Assembly: GCA_019614645.1 (NCBI GenBank)
Contig: JABWDB010000001.1
Span: 9,469,501-9,533,500, forward strand
DNA: 64,000 bases
Direction of reading: 5' to 3'
DNA from: Stratiolaelaps scimitus
Taxonomy: Eukaryota > Arthropoda > Arachnida > Mesostigmata > Laelapidae
In this document: positions 25,040-37,488 of the stretch, one piece after another
Layout of the letters: every line of letters starts with the position of its first letter
How positions within the stretch are numbered: position 1 is the stretch's first letter
Program-made: the position numbers and the translations under genes
The notes under the pieces: model-generated
The model's database searches: none
Seen by the model: the letters and a program-made list of their open reading frames with translations, nothing else
What the model was told of the DNA's origin: nothing

Positions 25040-25950
25040 TCTTGCGAGCTTTAAGGCAGGGGAGACGAGCTGCCAAAGTGTAAACGGAAGTGGTCGGAGA
25101 CACGATCCACAACGACAAGAGCTGTGAACAAATTGTAAGTGCCTTTCCAGTTCGAGGTATTGGTACCTGCGCTCAGCTGCGAGCCACACAGAACTGTGAA
25201 TTTCATGGTTCAGCGCATCGAGGACTATCTTGGGATGAGGAAGATTCTGGCCAAATGGGTGCCACGTGAATTTCAACAGGAGCAGGGAAATTTCCGCATT
25301 GTTCGTTGTGAGCAGAATTTACGCTATTTTTCTAAGACGACAGCGACCCTGAAGCGTACTCTCACGATACATGAAACATGGGTCAAACATCACATAAGGC
25401 CCGACATCATCCAGCGTCGCCAGCATCTGTACCTAGGTGAAACAGTTGAACCGGAGGTGTGTGAACAGATTCATGGCGAGACAAAAGGATGCTGACTATG
25501 GCCATGGATTTTTATGGAATCTCCTTCTATCAGTTCCTACCTCTGAAAATCTCTGTCACCACAGTAGTGCTGGTATGGACCGCCCAACACGTATGTGCAT
25601 CACGCATTCCCGTAATCCCCCCACCCCGTTCTCCCAAAGGGAGTCCCGATACGTGGCTTGCCGCAAACAAGTGTACGCGTACGTGGCTTCTCCACGGCAA
25701 CGCCCGTCCCACCAAAGCGAGTATTGTTGAGGAGTTTTTAGCCGAGAAGGGAATCAAGTAATATATTCGCCCGCTAGACTTATGCTGTTTTGGCTAGTTG
25801 AAGAGAAGGCTCAGGGCTACCAACCACCAAAGTGGGAACGAGTTTGAGCAAATACTCAGCGAGATAGTAAATGACCTCCCGCACGGAGGTCGTGTGAAGG
25901 GTGCGCAAGGGCTACCGACCAGATTGCAACGTGGAATAAATCCTCAACAA
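25040..25950 (+). pseudogene. Decayed mariner/Tc1-type transposase, copy 1
   Basis: This is a fossil of a cut-and-paste DNA transposon. Its frame is broken into pieces at about 25139-25495, 25489-25761 and 25798-25945. Recognisable pieces in order are RKILAKWVPREF, the segment around TLTIHETWVKHH, DFYGISFYQFLPL, LLHGNARPTKASIVEEFLAE, and the C-terminal LKRRL...GLPTRLQR. In active mariner elements the catalytic triad sits in DETW, HDNARPH and a YSPDL..CD motif. Here these read HETW, HGNARPT and IRPLDLCC, so all three acidic positions are lost or displaced. Terminal inverted repeats were not identified. It is inactive and related to the copy at 41.5-42.2 kb. Confidence 0.88.
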
Positions 25951-27668
25951 TCGTGCTTAAAACACACGCACCTTTTGTCAATATGAATAGACAATTTTAT
26001 TATTTAAAAAAAGATCCGGCGACTCTCTTTGAAACAACCATATAATATATTGTAGTATTACTAATGAGATCTACACTCTGAACCGTTCCCCATATGTATG
26101 AATAACTTTCGAGCTGTTGTTTTAATAACTGAGCATAACATCAAGTCAACGGGTCGACCCCTCACGAGTTTGTCAAAAAAAAAGTCTTCAATTTTCTCCC
26201 CATTGGCGATGAGAGGAATTCGGTTTTTGCCCCTCGAAGAATTGATTCAATTACCTGTTTGAGCTTCCATGCGAAACGTTCCTGGCTTCTCCTTGGTCAT
26301 GATCGTTAGCTGTTCACTCGGCAGCGATTCATCGTTTTCATTTCATTTTTCTATTCGAATGGTCGAGTGGTCCCCCCTTCGATAGACTGCTGGCCTCGAT
26401 TTTGTCGACGATTCCCTGACTTGATAGTTGTCTCGCCGACCCAACCTAGGCGCTAGTTCCTACAAGCTTTCGTGGAACTTTTCAATTGGAGACGACCAGG
26501 CAGGCGAGCCTTTCCTCTGAAGGTGCCTTGAGTATTTGGAGCAGCTAGCTATGAACCTGTGCGTGTCCTTGTTACTCTAACCCCGCCTAACTAGAATGTT
26601 CGGTTAAAGGTTTTATTGGCGCATTTGAGGAACCGCAGTGTTGCAATACTTAAGTTCTCTAATGTGTCACCAGGTCTTATATGGCGCGGGAGTTTCAAAC
26701 GGTTTGTGACAATTATGATGCCTCCCTATTTTTGGCCTGTGAAGCCTCGCTCCGCCGGCACACTGACATCGTCAATAGAGGAATTCGCTGGGAATTTGTT
26801 TTGTTTCTTGAAAAATCGTGTATTCGAATATATCGCATAAAACTCTAATATCAGATCGATTGCCGCTGTAGATGTTGTTCACTAGATGCTAATGTTGAGT
26901 ATGTGTGACCTTTTGTGGTTGATAAATGATGAGAATGTACCATCTAACGAGTAACATTATAAGCTGGAACTTGACTGCGCTGTACACGTTTTTAACCAGT
27001 AAAACGCAGCGTTGAAATATAACATGAGAATGAGAGGATGGTTGTTTGTTTCTTCGTATTATGTGAATGTCGGGAATAGCTACTTCATAACAATCTTGAC
27101 GATCTGACAACTCGAGTATTTCTCATGGCGTTTCTTTTCTGTGTTCACCGCTCACAAATTAGCCTCGAGTCGCTATTTGATTGATGCTGTCTAATACATG
27201 TATCTGCCTAGCGGAAATACGCGAGGCGCACGCTATCTATACGTGTATGGCTGTTTATACGTGCATTCATTCGTGGGGCACTATTGCCCGTGTTTCTCAC
27301 AAATACAGGCCCTCGGCACGCATGCACACACATGCAAAACTTGACATGAGTCGTGTGGCTCCTGTATCCTATCCGGGGGTCGTTGAAGTCATTTGCACAT
27401 TGTCAGCTAACTAGCAACTAGAACAGAGATGCTCGAATGCTCGTTGCAAATGAGAGTATCTCTCGATAGCCTCGATTCATAGAATCCTTTGCCCGCATAC
27501 GTAATTGTATGCGTTAGAATGGCCGGGGGCTAGCGGGGGTGTGGGTGGGTGGCATTCTTCTCGAACTGCCGACTGCAGACGACGCCATTGAGAACAATCA
27601 CGTGATATTGTTAATGTATCATGTGTGTCAATGGCAGAGCAGAATTAAACAGCATTTCGAATCGGACG

Positions 27669-27700
<32 letters not shown>

Positions 27701-29170
27701 GTGTGACGTGTGCCGTATATTTATGGCTCATGAAACTTATTCGAAATTTGTGCATAATAATAATAATAATAATGAACGTACGTCTCGGTTAGTAGCTACA
27801 ACTGACATTTTCGTGTTCGATTTTCAATGTGTATTTTATTGTAAACAAGCTGCACCCCACGTAAATAAATGTGATAAAGATGTATATGACAAAGCATTCG
27901 ATAATACGGCGCAAAGGGAGGGGCGGGGCGGTAACATAAATACGTTGATGCATTGAATGTGGGCAACTGAATTTATTATAATTGTAACAAGTTGCAAATA
28001 TTCGATGGTAAAAATAATAATCGACGCTTGTGTTGTTGACTATACCTGATGTTTGTGTGCTATGCACGTACAACAAGATGCTACAGGATGCGAGAACAAC
28101 ATTTCTTCACTGATTGGCCCTGAGTAGCTTATCCAGTCGTTGTCGTAATGGATTTGGGCGGCCCTCGCACCCACACAAACCACTGCCCCTGGCGCGGGCG
28201 CTAAACTACCATGTTTTTTTTAATGAGGGATTACTGTACATGCCAGATGCATACCGGGCCCCGTGCTGCTGAGTTGTTTGCTACGGTGTTGTGGCGCTTG
28301 CGTACCCACTGAAGCAGTCGTCCGCCTTGGTTCCGCTTGTCGGGAATCGATCTTGGTGCCATCATTACTTCAGGTGAACCACCACAGTGGTGGTCTTTAC
28401 GCATACAATGCAAAGTAGTAGTTCCAATTGGATTCTGCTTGGTGAACGACGTTAGGCACGGTATGACGTATAGTAGACATGTATCTTTAGATTTGGACAC
28501 ACGGTACGCTACCTAAATAGCTTACTATTATTATTATTATTATTATTTTATTATTATTATTATTATTATTAGCGATGTGTGTTGTTTAATTATTACTGGT
28601 TTTATGAATGCCGCTAAACCCTGAACCGGTTATCACCCGGACTCGTCCCAATATCGTCACCGCTATGTAGCGTGCAGCAGTGCTGGCGATAGCGAGTGGA
28701 GAAAAAATGTGCGTGACTACTCTATAACTCATTATCCCCCTGAAAACACACACACACACAGACACACTGTGGTGATTAGTGGCTACGCATTGCTACCACT
28801 ACCTATTTCCTCCGGCTTGGTAACATACTTCACCGACCAGTTGTGTTTTTTTTTTGTTTTTCGAAATGAAGTCCTATTGGTAAACGCTTCGATCCTTGCT
28901 ACGGAGATGCCGGAATCCTCTTCTATTATGCACTCCGATGCCTATATCAAGCCCATTGTCTAGCCCCCAGGCTGGGTCTCGATCTCATCAGGAGCGTCTC
29001 GCAACAGCTCCGGCCATAGTTGGCCTTACGGGACAAGACAGTCCAGGGCATTACTGGTCCTTCGCTTTGGCCTGAGTACAATTGATGAGTGTGCGTGTGT
29101 GTATGTGTGCGTATCATCTGCCTCTAATAGTTGCTTCATGTCTTATATTCAATTGTTTGCGCCCTTCCAG

Positions 29171-29292
29171 GTGCGCGACGTCTCAATGACGGGGTCCTAT
29201 TGCGACGACCCGCAGTCCGCTTTATTGAATTAGGCTGCGTCGAAGTTCTCGACGATGCAGAATACGACGGGCAGTCCCTCGAGATTGTAGAA
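29171..29292 (+). CDS. Unassigned candidate coding exon
   Basis: This open stretch of 122 bases lies between a good acceptor (CCCTTCCAG) and a strong donor (GAA|GTGAGT). It is read in one frame as ARRLNDGVLLRRP...RFIELGCVEVLDD. It enters in phase 1 and leaves in phase 0. I recognise no family. It could be a 5' exon of the chemoreceptor gene downstream, a separate gene, or chance. Confidence 0.2.
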
Positions 29293-29858
29293 GTGAGTGA
29301 AAAATATATCCTTTCATTTGGAAGGGAACTGCGTGCTTCCGTGACTGAAAGAGGTCGGTGAGAACGAATAAGAAAAGATGAAAAAGAATTATTATTATTA
29401 TTATTAAATAAAAGGTTTATATTATTCATCGGGCGCTGGTTGGCTACGAGAAGGAACCTGAAACATTTCGATTATAATATATTTCGACGATGACACCAGG
29501 TAGCTGACTTGAACAAAACGCAGTTTATCAAGGAAAAAAACTTATATGAAACAACGCTGATTTAAACGATTCTCTAATGATTTTATTTATATAGCGCGGT
29601 AATACTTGAATCGTCTCTAGATTAAACAAACTATTCGAAATTGTGACGGAAAATAGAACCGATTCATTCTCTGCGTTGTTCATTGCATTTATTCATTGAT
29701 CACCAAGAGCAAAACGCTTGTTCCCTCGGTGAATGAACGAAATTGGCGCCTGAGAACTTTTTTCACGTGAGCCAATAGAACGATTATGAATCCTACGCAG
29801 ATCTTACGTACTACGAAGCTCATATTAGATTATATGGATATGCAATATATTTAATTAA

Positions 29859-29861
<3 letters not shown>

Positions 29862-29897
<36 letters not shown>
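29862..29897. repeat. (TA)n microsatellite
   Basis: About 18 uninterrupted TA units. Confidence 0.97.
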
Positions 29898-29901
<4 letters not shown>

Positions 29902-30075
29902 TGCAAAATAGATATATTCCACGCAGTGTTCCACGCAGACGGAGCGGCACAGATGATTCTGCCATCGTTTTCGATTCGCGTTTAGCAATATTGTAACACT
30001 GGGCATGTCTTCAGTATAATAATTACTGAAGTTTTTCATTTTGACTTCGTGGGAGATCCGACCGACCACCGTCAG

Positions 30076-30210
30076 AGCTGTGTGAACCCGAAGTTCTCCG
30101 TAGAGGTGGAGAATCGACTACTTCTGATACTGAAGGCCAATTGTTTTTCCCGGGGATGGAAACAAGTGATGAGCTTCATGCCGCCGGATGCCAGAAACTG
30201 TTTGAACGAG
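30076..30210 (+). CDS. Unassigned candidate coding exon
   Basis: A 45-codon open stretch lies between an acceptor (CACCGTCAG, weak pyrimidine tract) and a donor (GAG|GTACAC), phase 0 at both ends. It begins SCVNPKFSVEVENRLLLILK. It joins in phase with the candidate exon at 29171-29292 and with the acceptor at 32327/32328 ahead of the chemoreceptor. No family is recognised. Confidence 0.18.
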
Positions 30211-30668
30211 GTACACGATCGCTATAAGAGCTTTGTGCGCGTTCTTTGTACCGGTGCGTTCATTTCCTGTAGACTGCACTCTTTCTAGGCCCTACCATTA
30301 AGACTATAACGAAAACTGTAGAAAAAGGCGCCTCGCAACGGGGCCTGTCTGCCGTGAAACTTCGACACGATGGTTAATGTCAACTCATTAGTTTATTGGC
30401 TGTCCTTCGAACCAATCATGTGTTACAAAATGATTCCCCGTCCTTGTTAAAATGCACTCTGTAAGATAATGAGGCAGAAAGCACATATATTTTAAAGTAA
30501 ATCTCAAATACACAAACGATTTCTGTTTTGCTTGTGTACATCGTGTCAATAAGACAATTATAGGAAATTTATTCTGGCCTTTAAAAATGCTACTGGTCCA
30601 ATCCCTTGCATTGTTTTGTACGACTCGTAGCTGTATGGTAGCAGACGTGATGATATCACAAGCGTCAG

Positions 30669-30712
30669 CAGTACCGTGGACGTTAAATGTTGGCTGAGAG
30701 CCAGCCCGAAAA
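30669..30712 (-). repeat. Fragment shared with the flank of mariner copy 2
   Basis: The plus-strand sequence GTTAAATGTTGGCTGAGAG with its flanks (CAGTACCG before, AGCCCGAAAA after) is repeated at 42216-42260 as CAGTACCG...TTAAATGTTGGCTGAGAGTT...AAAA. The match covers about 44 bases with a few differences. It may be a remnant of the 5' non-coding end of the same transposon family. Confidence 0.6.
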
Positions 30713-32390
30713 CCCTTGTATCACAAGCTTCAGATTGTAGACGTGGCAGCGGCACCCACGCACTAATCACGTGGCTTATTCGCTCCGTTTGTTAGTTAAT
30801 TATTTATATTCCCTCCGGCTGTCCGGTTGGACATCTGCTAATAATAGTAATAATAACGCACTTATGATAATGCCCCCTTAGGTGTATGTGTTGTTGTTCC
30901 TACCCTGGAACCAAAGCAACTTGAAGCCTTTAATCGATTGTTGGTGACAGGCTCGAGACGATGACCTCGAAACGCTTTCCAGTTGATTTATAAGCCCATA
31001 GTCATCTAAGCAGATTGCATGCAGACAGGGAATTCAGAGCTGATAAAATGAACAAAAAAAAAGTCAAAGATGGTCCTCGTGCCTTCGACCTGGATGGCCC
31101 CATCTGGGCCTGTTTCATCTGTTCTAGGCATTTTGCAAGCCAGCCGTTTCAATAATTTTTATGCATGTGTTTTATATTTATGTGGGTGGAGCTAAATCGT
31201 ACAGTCAGATCAGAAGGTGTCTAGCTTCCCTTTTGTGTTTGGCTAACGAAAGGCTAATTGACATGTGTCGTGCTCCTGTTCCTCCGAGTCGGGCCGACCT
31301 AGACGTCAAGGTAACGCCGCTTACAAAACAATAGATCGGCAGCGAGCGACTTTTTAGTAATTCGCGAGAATTCGACAGATCATTGTTCTTCAGTGGCTAC
31401 AGACTGGTGCTAATTGCATTTCATGATGTTGTAACGTGATTATGTTGTCGTTTAAGAGCGTTGACGCCCTACAAGGTTCGACGTTTCCCACTTGTGCAGT
31501 TAGGAGCGATAATGGCCTTACATAAGGCAACCGGCCGTTTCGCCAGGCGATATAGACAAGCCGAGACTCGGGCGGGTGTTATGGCCTTCCATTTGCCGTT
31601 GGGGGTCACTTGCAATGATGGGAGTTTCGCATCATGCTATAAACTGCAAACTCAGGGTATAGAAACTCACATCAGCAAGCTGAGTGAATGGTGAAATATC
31701 GTAGAGCTGTGGTACAAGATTTGAATGAATCTCCTCGAAGGAAATTCGAACTAAATATGTTCCGATAGGCTTTTAATCTAATGAGGAGCCTAATCGTATA
31801 CATCGAAGCTCAGTCTACGTCCCAAAAATATGCAACGTATGAATTCAGACTGATCCTGGTAGTTTGAGAGACCATTATATATTCAAAGAGTTGTAGTATT
31901 TTTTCATTTCTATATTTTCCAAGGATATTTTGTGTACTATTAAATTTCACACTCAAAAGTACTTATCAGAAGAGGTCTAGGGGACTACTGCTTTTTTATA
32001 ATAACTATTGATAAATCGTGAATGTCCTAACGACCTATGAATCATATGTACAGAATTGCATAGTTGCTTAGTGCCCTTTCTAAACGCAGGCACTACTTCG
32101 ACAAATGATATACATATAATCAAATTACAGGGACGAGCGGACAATCCATTGTCGAAAATCGTCCGAGTTTGTACCCTTCTATAATATATCTTCTAAGAGT
32201 TGTTCTCGAGGGTTGGAAGTCGTTCTACGGCAGCATGTTCGTGAGATAAAACTTGTACAATCTCAACAGTACGGATAACGAATTCGTCCTCGATTGTTCT
32301 CGGTTCCAACAATGTTGACCTTTGCAGGACCATATCCCGCCATTGGTCGGTGAGGAGTACACGAGCGTGAATTTAGCGCGGCACAATACC

Positions 32391-35300
32391 ATGCAGTCGT
32401 CGTTAGTTCAGCATCTTGAACGAGAGGAGAGAATGGAAGCCCCAAGGGGAGAACCACAAAATGACCTAGATGACTTCGCCCATTCTTCGTCCAATTCCTA
32501 CATCCGCTATGGCGCGAACATCGTCCACCAGGTTCCCCATCATCCCGACCAGGTTTGTAGGGTCCGCTCCCTCTTTGATAATGTTGACGTTCGACAGGTG
32601 ATTGCTTCGAGAGGCGACGCCCATACATATATGTAAACACAACTGGAGTGCATGTGCAGAAAACACAAAAACACCCACCATGATCAGCTGCTTCTTCAAA
32701 TATGACTTGGGATGATTGTATTATTCTTATAGTTGGTTAGGATTCGACTTATCCTAGTCTTAACTAGTTGCTTAACCAGCTCAATATTTGAAAAAAAAGG
32801 GCTAATCGCTATTATCTGCTCATATCGGAGCATTCAGGTGTCGACCTCGGTCGTGCTTCGCTTTTGCAGGACGCGGGTCTTGCGCTCGTACTGTCGGCTC
32901 TTAGCGTGGATTGGCTGGAACCCCCTCCTCGAGGATGGAACGATGCGATGGGACGCCCTACGTAGGGTTATCAACATGGTGCATATCGTCGTTGTGATTG
33001 GTCTAATCTTAGGCGGGCACATACTCACCGTTTACGCGTACTACAGGAGGGACGCAATGACGAATACTCGGTAAGTTGCTTATTTGATTTTCGGTGTTCG
33101 GTTAACAGCCACAATTCCCGCTTAGTGCTTAATAGAAATGATTACTGGAATTATCATTATTAGTATTACTATAAGAAAGATAAGGATGCGGATTGACAGA
33201 AGCCTCACGTCCCTGCATGACAGAATTAACGGGCACCACGGGTAGACATTGTTACCGTCAGCCTTCAGAGCCTCACCGTTGTATGCATCTAGTGGCATGG
33301 GCTACGATGCAGGAGATTAATCATGATTATAAGTATTATTATTATTATCGGACTTGTAGATATCTTCGAAGTTTCTCAGCTGCACTACGCCCCTACTGCG
33401 GGATGCGCTGTTTTCTCTGAAGTGAGTGAGATCTCGTTTAGGGTTAGCTGATCTATGCATCTAAAACGCCTTCAAAGCAACTCTATTGACCACAGGCAGG
33501 AACAACGTAGTCTATTCCCCGAAGAGATATCAAAAGTTTCGAAAATCCAGGGGCTTTCTGTTACGCTGAAATTTCCTGCACTTGGTAGCGTGCGAGTGTT
33601 ATGGCTGCTTTCGGTATGCTCGCTTGGGCGTGCTTGTTTCCCGCTGGTTCCGAGTAAACAACTTAATTACCACCGCGTGTCCTGAACGATTACAGAATCG
33701 TGTACAAATAAAGGAGACTTCTTCTAAACAAAACGGGAAGCGCGAACGGAAACTATTTCGAATAGCATATATCCACCTGTTTCTGCTACTGTCCATACAC
33801 AGATATGACGAAGCCTGCATCATAAAGTGGTCGGTTCTCCGATCAGTTAACTCTGAGTTCGATAATATCATAAATCAAGGATATCTGATTTGCATCGTAA
33901 ATGATCTTCACTATTACGCGCTACCCCAACACTAGCTTAAAGGAAAAATCTACACCTAACGCTGCTGAAATCCGAAGGTGAACTGTTTTGTCTACGTAGC
34001 GGTCTATCAATGTAGAATATCTATATATATACATTCGCCACAGTCTGGCAGGGTCTACACCATCCCCTAGGGCAATTAGTCACCTGGACAAAAATCGAAG
34101 TATGTTTTGATGCGGACGACCGTCGGCTGTCGCCACCACTCCCGCCGTGGTCAGGACGTAATAGTGACTGTGACTTTTGAAGGCGGTCGCGCTTAGCGTG
34201 CCTCCAAACGGCAAACTTAAGCATGTCTGTTGGCAGAAAGCGTGTATGTTAATACGCAGGTGTACAGATTATTCTCAAGGGCTCAAGCCCTCAGCAAAAA
34301 TAGGATCTTGACCATAGGCGCCAGACACAACTGGCGTTTTTGATGGCTTTTCAATATTTGCATGCTTCGAACGATCGCTACGGTAGAACGAAACGACGTA
34401 GAGGTGAAGACCGCTTTTCGTTGTATGGATAGTATTTTACAGTTAATGTCTCTTACTCTCATTGCTGTAAGCGGACATAGATATTCAATGCCGCTTGCAA
34501 TGTTATTCATTTTCGATTAGTTAAACAAAATGTTGATATACAATAATTACCTCCAGCTTTCTAATAGCTACAAGCTTACGTTTCCAAGCAACACTCCAGC
34601 TATCCTGCCTATTCGACTCAAAGATTCGTCAAGAGGCGGGGGAAGGCAAGCGGGATCATCTTTCTGGACTGATTATATCCAGGTTTTCCGCAATATACCC
34701 TGTGGTCTCAAGATTATCATATTAGCAACTCCGTTTTTAGCTAGCTAACTTTCGGTTCATTTCTTATTCTTTTTATAAAAAGAATCCTTGTCTACTATGT
34801 GCCAACGCTGACACTTGAGCCAGCTCAGAGTGTGAACCTACCAACAGGCGTACCCGTATGCCTCACCTAACGAGGTTTACATACATTTACTTCAGCTTGA
34901 AAACTCCGCAGGTAATAATCGCTCGACTTATCTGAAGTAATTCGCTATTGAGTGAGCAATTGCAGACGTTCCTAGCGAAGCTATTGCTAATAATAATAAT
35001 AACAAATGCTCCAGCTGTTGGGCGTTCGAGAGACTTTCTTCAGCTGGGGGAGCAACTTAGCACTATCGTTATGCCGCCAGCGGCTCCAAGGGACGATAGA
35101 GCACACCCTGCAGTGAGCTATAACCCTTACCTCCCAAGTCACAAATGAGATTATTACGACTAGTCGCATATCGACCCGTTTGCAGCTAGTCTCCCCCGTG
35201 GGAGTAAAACGCTGTGACGTATTTAATTACTGGCAACAGGCGAAATCTTCCAGTCCCCGCCGCTTACGCTCGTCCATAAATAGTGATAGCAAGGCTTGCT

Positions 35301-37444
35301 GACAACCCTATTAAATATGATAGTATGTTTATATATGACCTTGACATCATCAGACACTGAAAACATATACGCGGACATCTTCGCTTATGCTATGTTCCAT
35401 GTCGTCGTTTATAGTCGTTTGGTTCGAGGAAAGCAGATATTAACCGAATTAATCAGGAAGTAAGCTATTCCACCTTAATATACTGATGTACTGTTCCCCT
35501 GCAAGCCGAAGGTTGATAGAGGTAAGGCGCTTCCACGCGATACCAAAACCCATTGTTAGTACCAAGCATAGGATAGAAGGACGTTGTCCAAAGGGCAGTC
35601 GCTCGCTCATTTTGTTGAGTTTCGTCGATCTCAGAACTCGTTGATCCTGGCTCGCGACATGTCGCTTCGAAAGGCTTCGTTGTCGCTGTCATAGACGTCG
35701 CTAGCGGTGCTACCGTAGACACATGTAGATACATCTACTGCAGGTGAGGCGAAGATTTCGTTCGGAGCTGTGGTTAGAAGGGGTCACGAACACCCGGCAA
35801 CCCCTACACATTGCCGTTGCCATTGAATGGAACCAACACACCGGGTGGTTCTTGGTTACGAAGCATGAACGGGGGCCTAAGAGCGCCCCCCCCCCCCCCC
35901 CCTGCCGGTAAAAATACGAAGCAACCCGTGGCAATAGTTGTTGTAGTCGTTGTTGTACCTGCCACCAGTATCATCATCTACCTTTAGCAGGCTCGCTGCG
36001 TCTCCACCGAACGAACGGTAGGCCACACGAGAAAAATGGTCATCGAAAAGCGGTCCGTCGGCCACTGCTCCATGGCAATGCTGGCTAAAGGAGAGAGGCA
36101 GCCTCAGGAAGCGATCTTATCCTGGCCTGCAGGCATTCTCCCCCGCCCATTTCTGTGTCGTGTCTCTCATTCCCCTGACGCACCGTTGGCTCGCTTTCCA
36201 CCCGCTGGATTCTCCCCGCCACTTGCCCTGGCCATATATCGTGGCTCTACCTATCACGGCTGTCGGTCGGACCCCTGAGTGGAGAAGCCTCCCACTGAAT
36301 CATCATGAAGAGAAGCGAAGAAGCTGGTGTCTCCGGTTCTTCCTGCAGCGGTAACGCCGAGACGGAAGGTGCTAAGAGGGAAGCACCGAGATGGGAGTAT
36401 TATAGCAGCAGCAGCAACAACAACAACAGCAACAGCAACGATATCAACGATAACGACGACGATTTGTACTAACGATTAAGAAACCGGCAGCATCCGACCC
36501 GCCTGCTGCCTATTGGCCTCCCGCCTAGCTACTTTCGCCAACTACGCCCCTTTTTGCTCTGCTCCGCTCCGCGTTGGATCTGTCGTCGTGTGGAGTCTCC
36601 TCATCTACTTTTGGTGGGTGCCATAGGTTAACTATACGTACGTGCGAAGATGGGCAGAGCCAGCCAATACGAGGTAGGATTAACCCCCCCCGTGACATCG
36701 ATTTATCCTTGTGCTTGGGCGGGGGGAGGTAAATACTAACGCACTGAGTGACTGAACGCGAACGCCGTATTGTATTGTACGTATAAGCATGGAAAAAAAA
36801 TTGTACAAGTCAATCCCTTCGACGAAATAGCGTCTAACTCGTCGAATTGAATTAAATGGGCGAAATGTTATTAACCATGTAAATTAATACGTCCAAGGTG
36901 CGAATAAACAGCATTGCCAAGCAGAGTCGTTCAAGTCGACAGTATAATATTATAATAACAGCCCCTCCCAACGATTCCCTCGGGATTGTAACGACCTCGA
37001 CCTGACACCTTGTTCCCAATTGCGTCACCACTTATTGCTTTAATTTTAAACATATATATATATATATATATATACAATAAATTATAATTCCCAACACTGA
37101 TTCTGCACGCCTCCAACAGGCTCGATCGTGGTGGCAACTTGTTGCCAATTCTCGAAATGTTCCGCATGGACCAACGATATCAACAATATGATTACAAAGC
37201 TACCAACGCCCGAACTCTCTTGAGTATTGTTTGCTTTTGAAACGTTCGGTGTATTTATTCGAGAAGCTACGATGGATGGATGGCTGCGGCTCGCACCGCA
37301 CTCGCTCTTGCGTACGATCCGAGCAAAACTTTTTCAAGCGTCCTCGCTATAAATGCTTCTTCGCAAACTTTTTCGTTGCGAGACTCGACTTCCGAATGTG
37401 TTATTTCCGTTGTTAAAGCATCAAGCCGACGATGCAAGATATAT

Positions 37445-37488
<44 letters not shown>

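Larger units (their letters stand above)
25951..32390. other. Gene-poor region upstream of the chemoreceptor
   Basis: No recognised gene. It contains a GA array (27668-27696), (AAT)n near 27756-27774, a long (ATT)n at 28527-28571, and (TA)n at 29862-29897. Two stretches with splice sites could be exons (29171-29292 and 30076-30210); they are listed separately with low confidence. A 44-bp fragment at 30669-30712 matches the flank of the second mariner copy. Confidence 0.5.
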
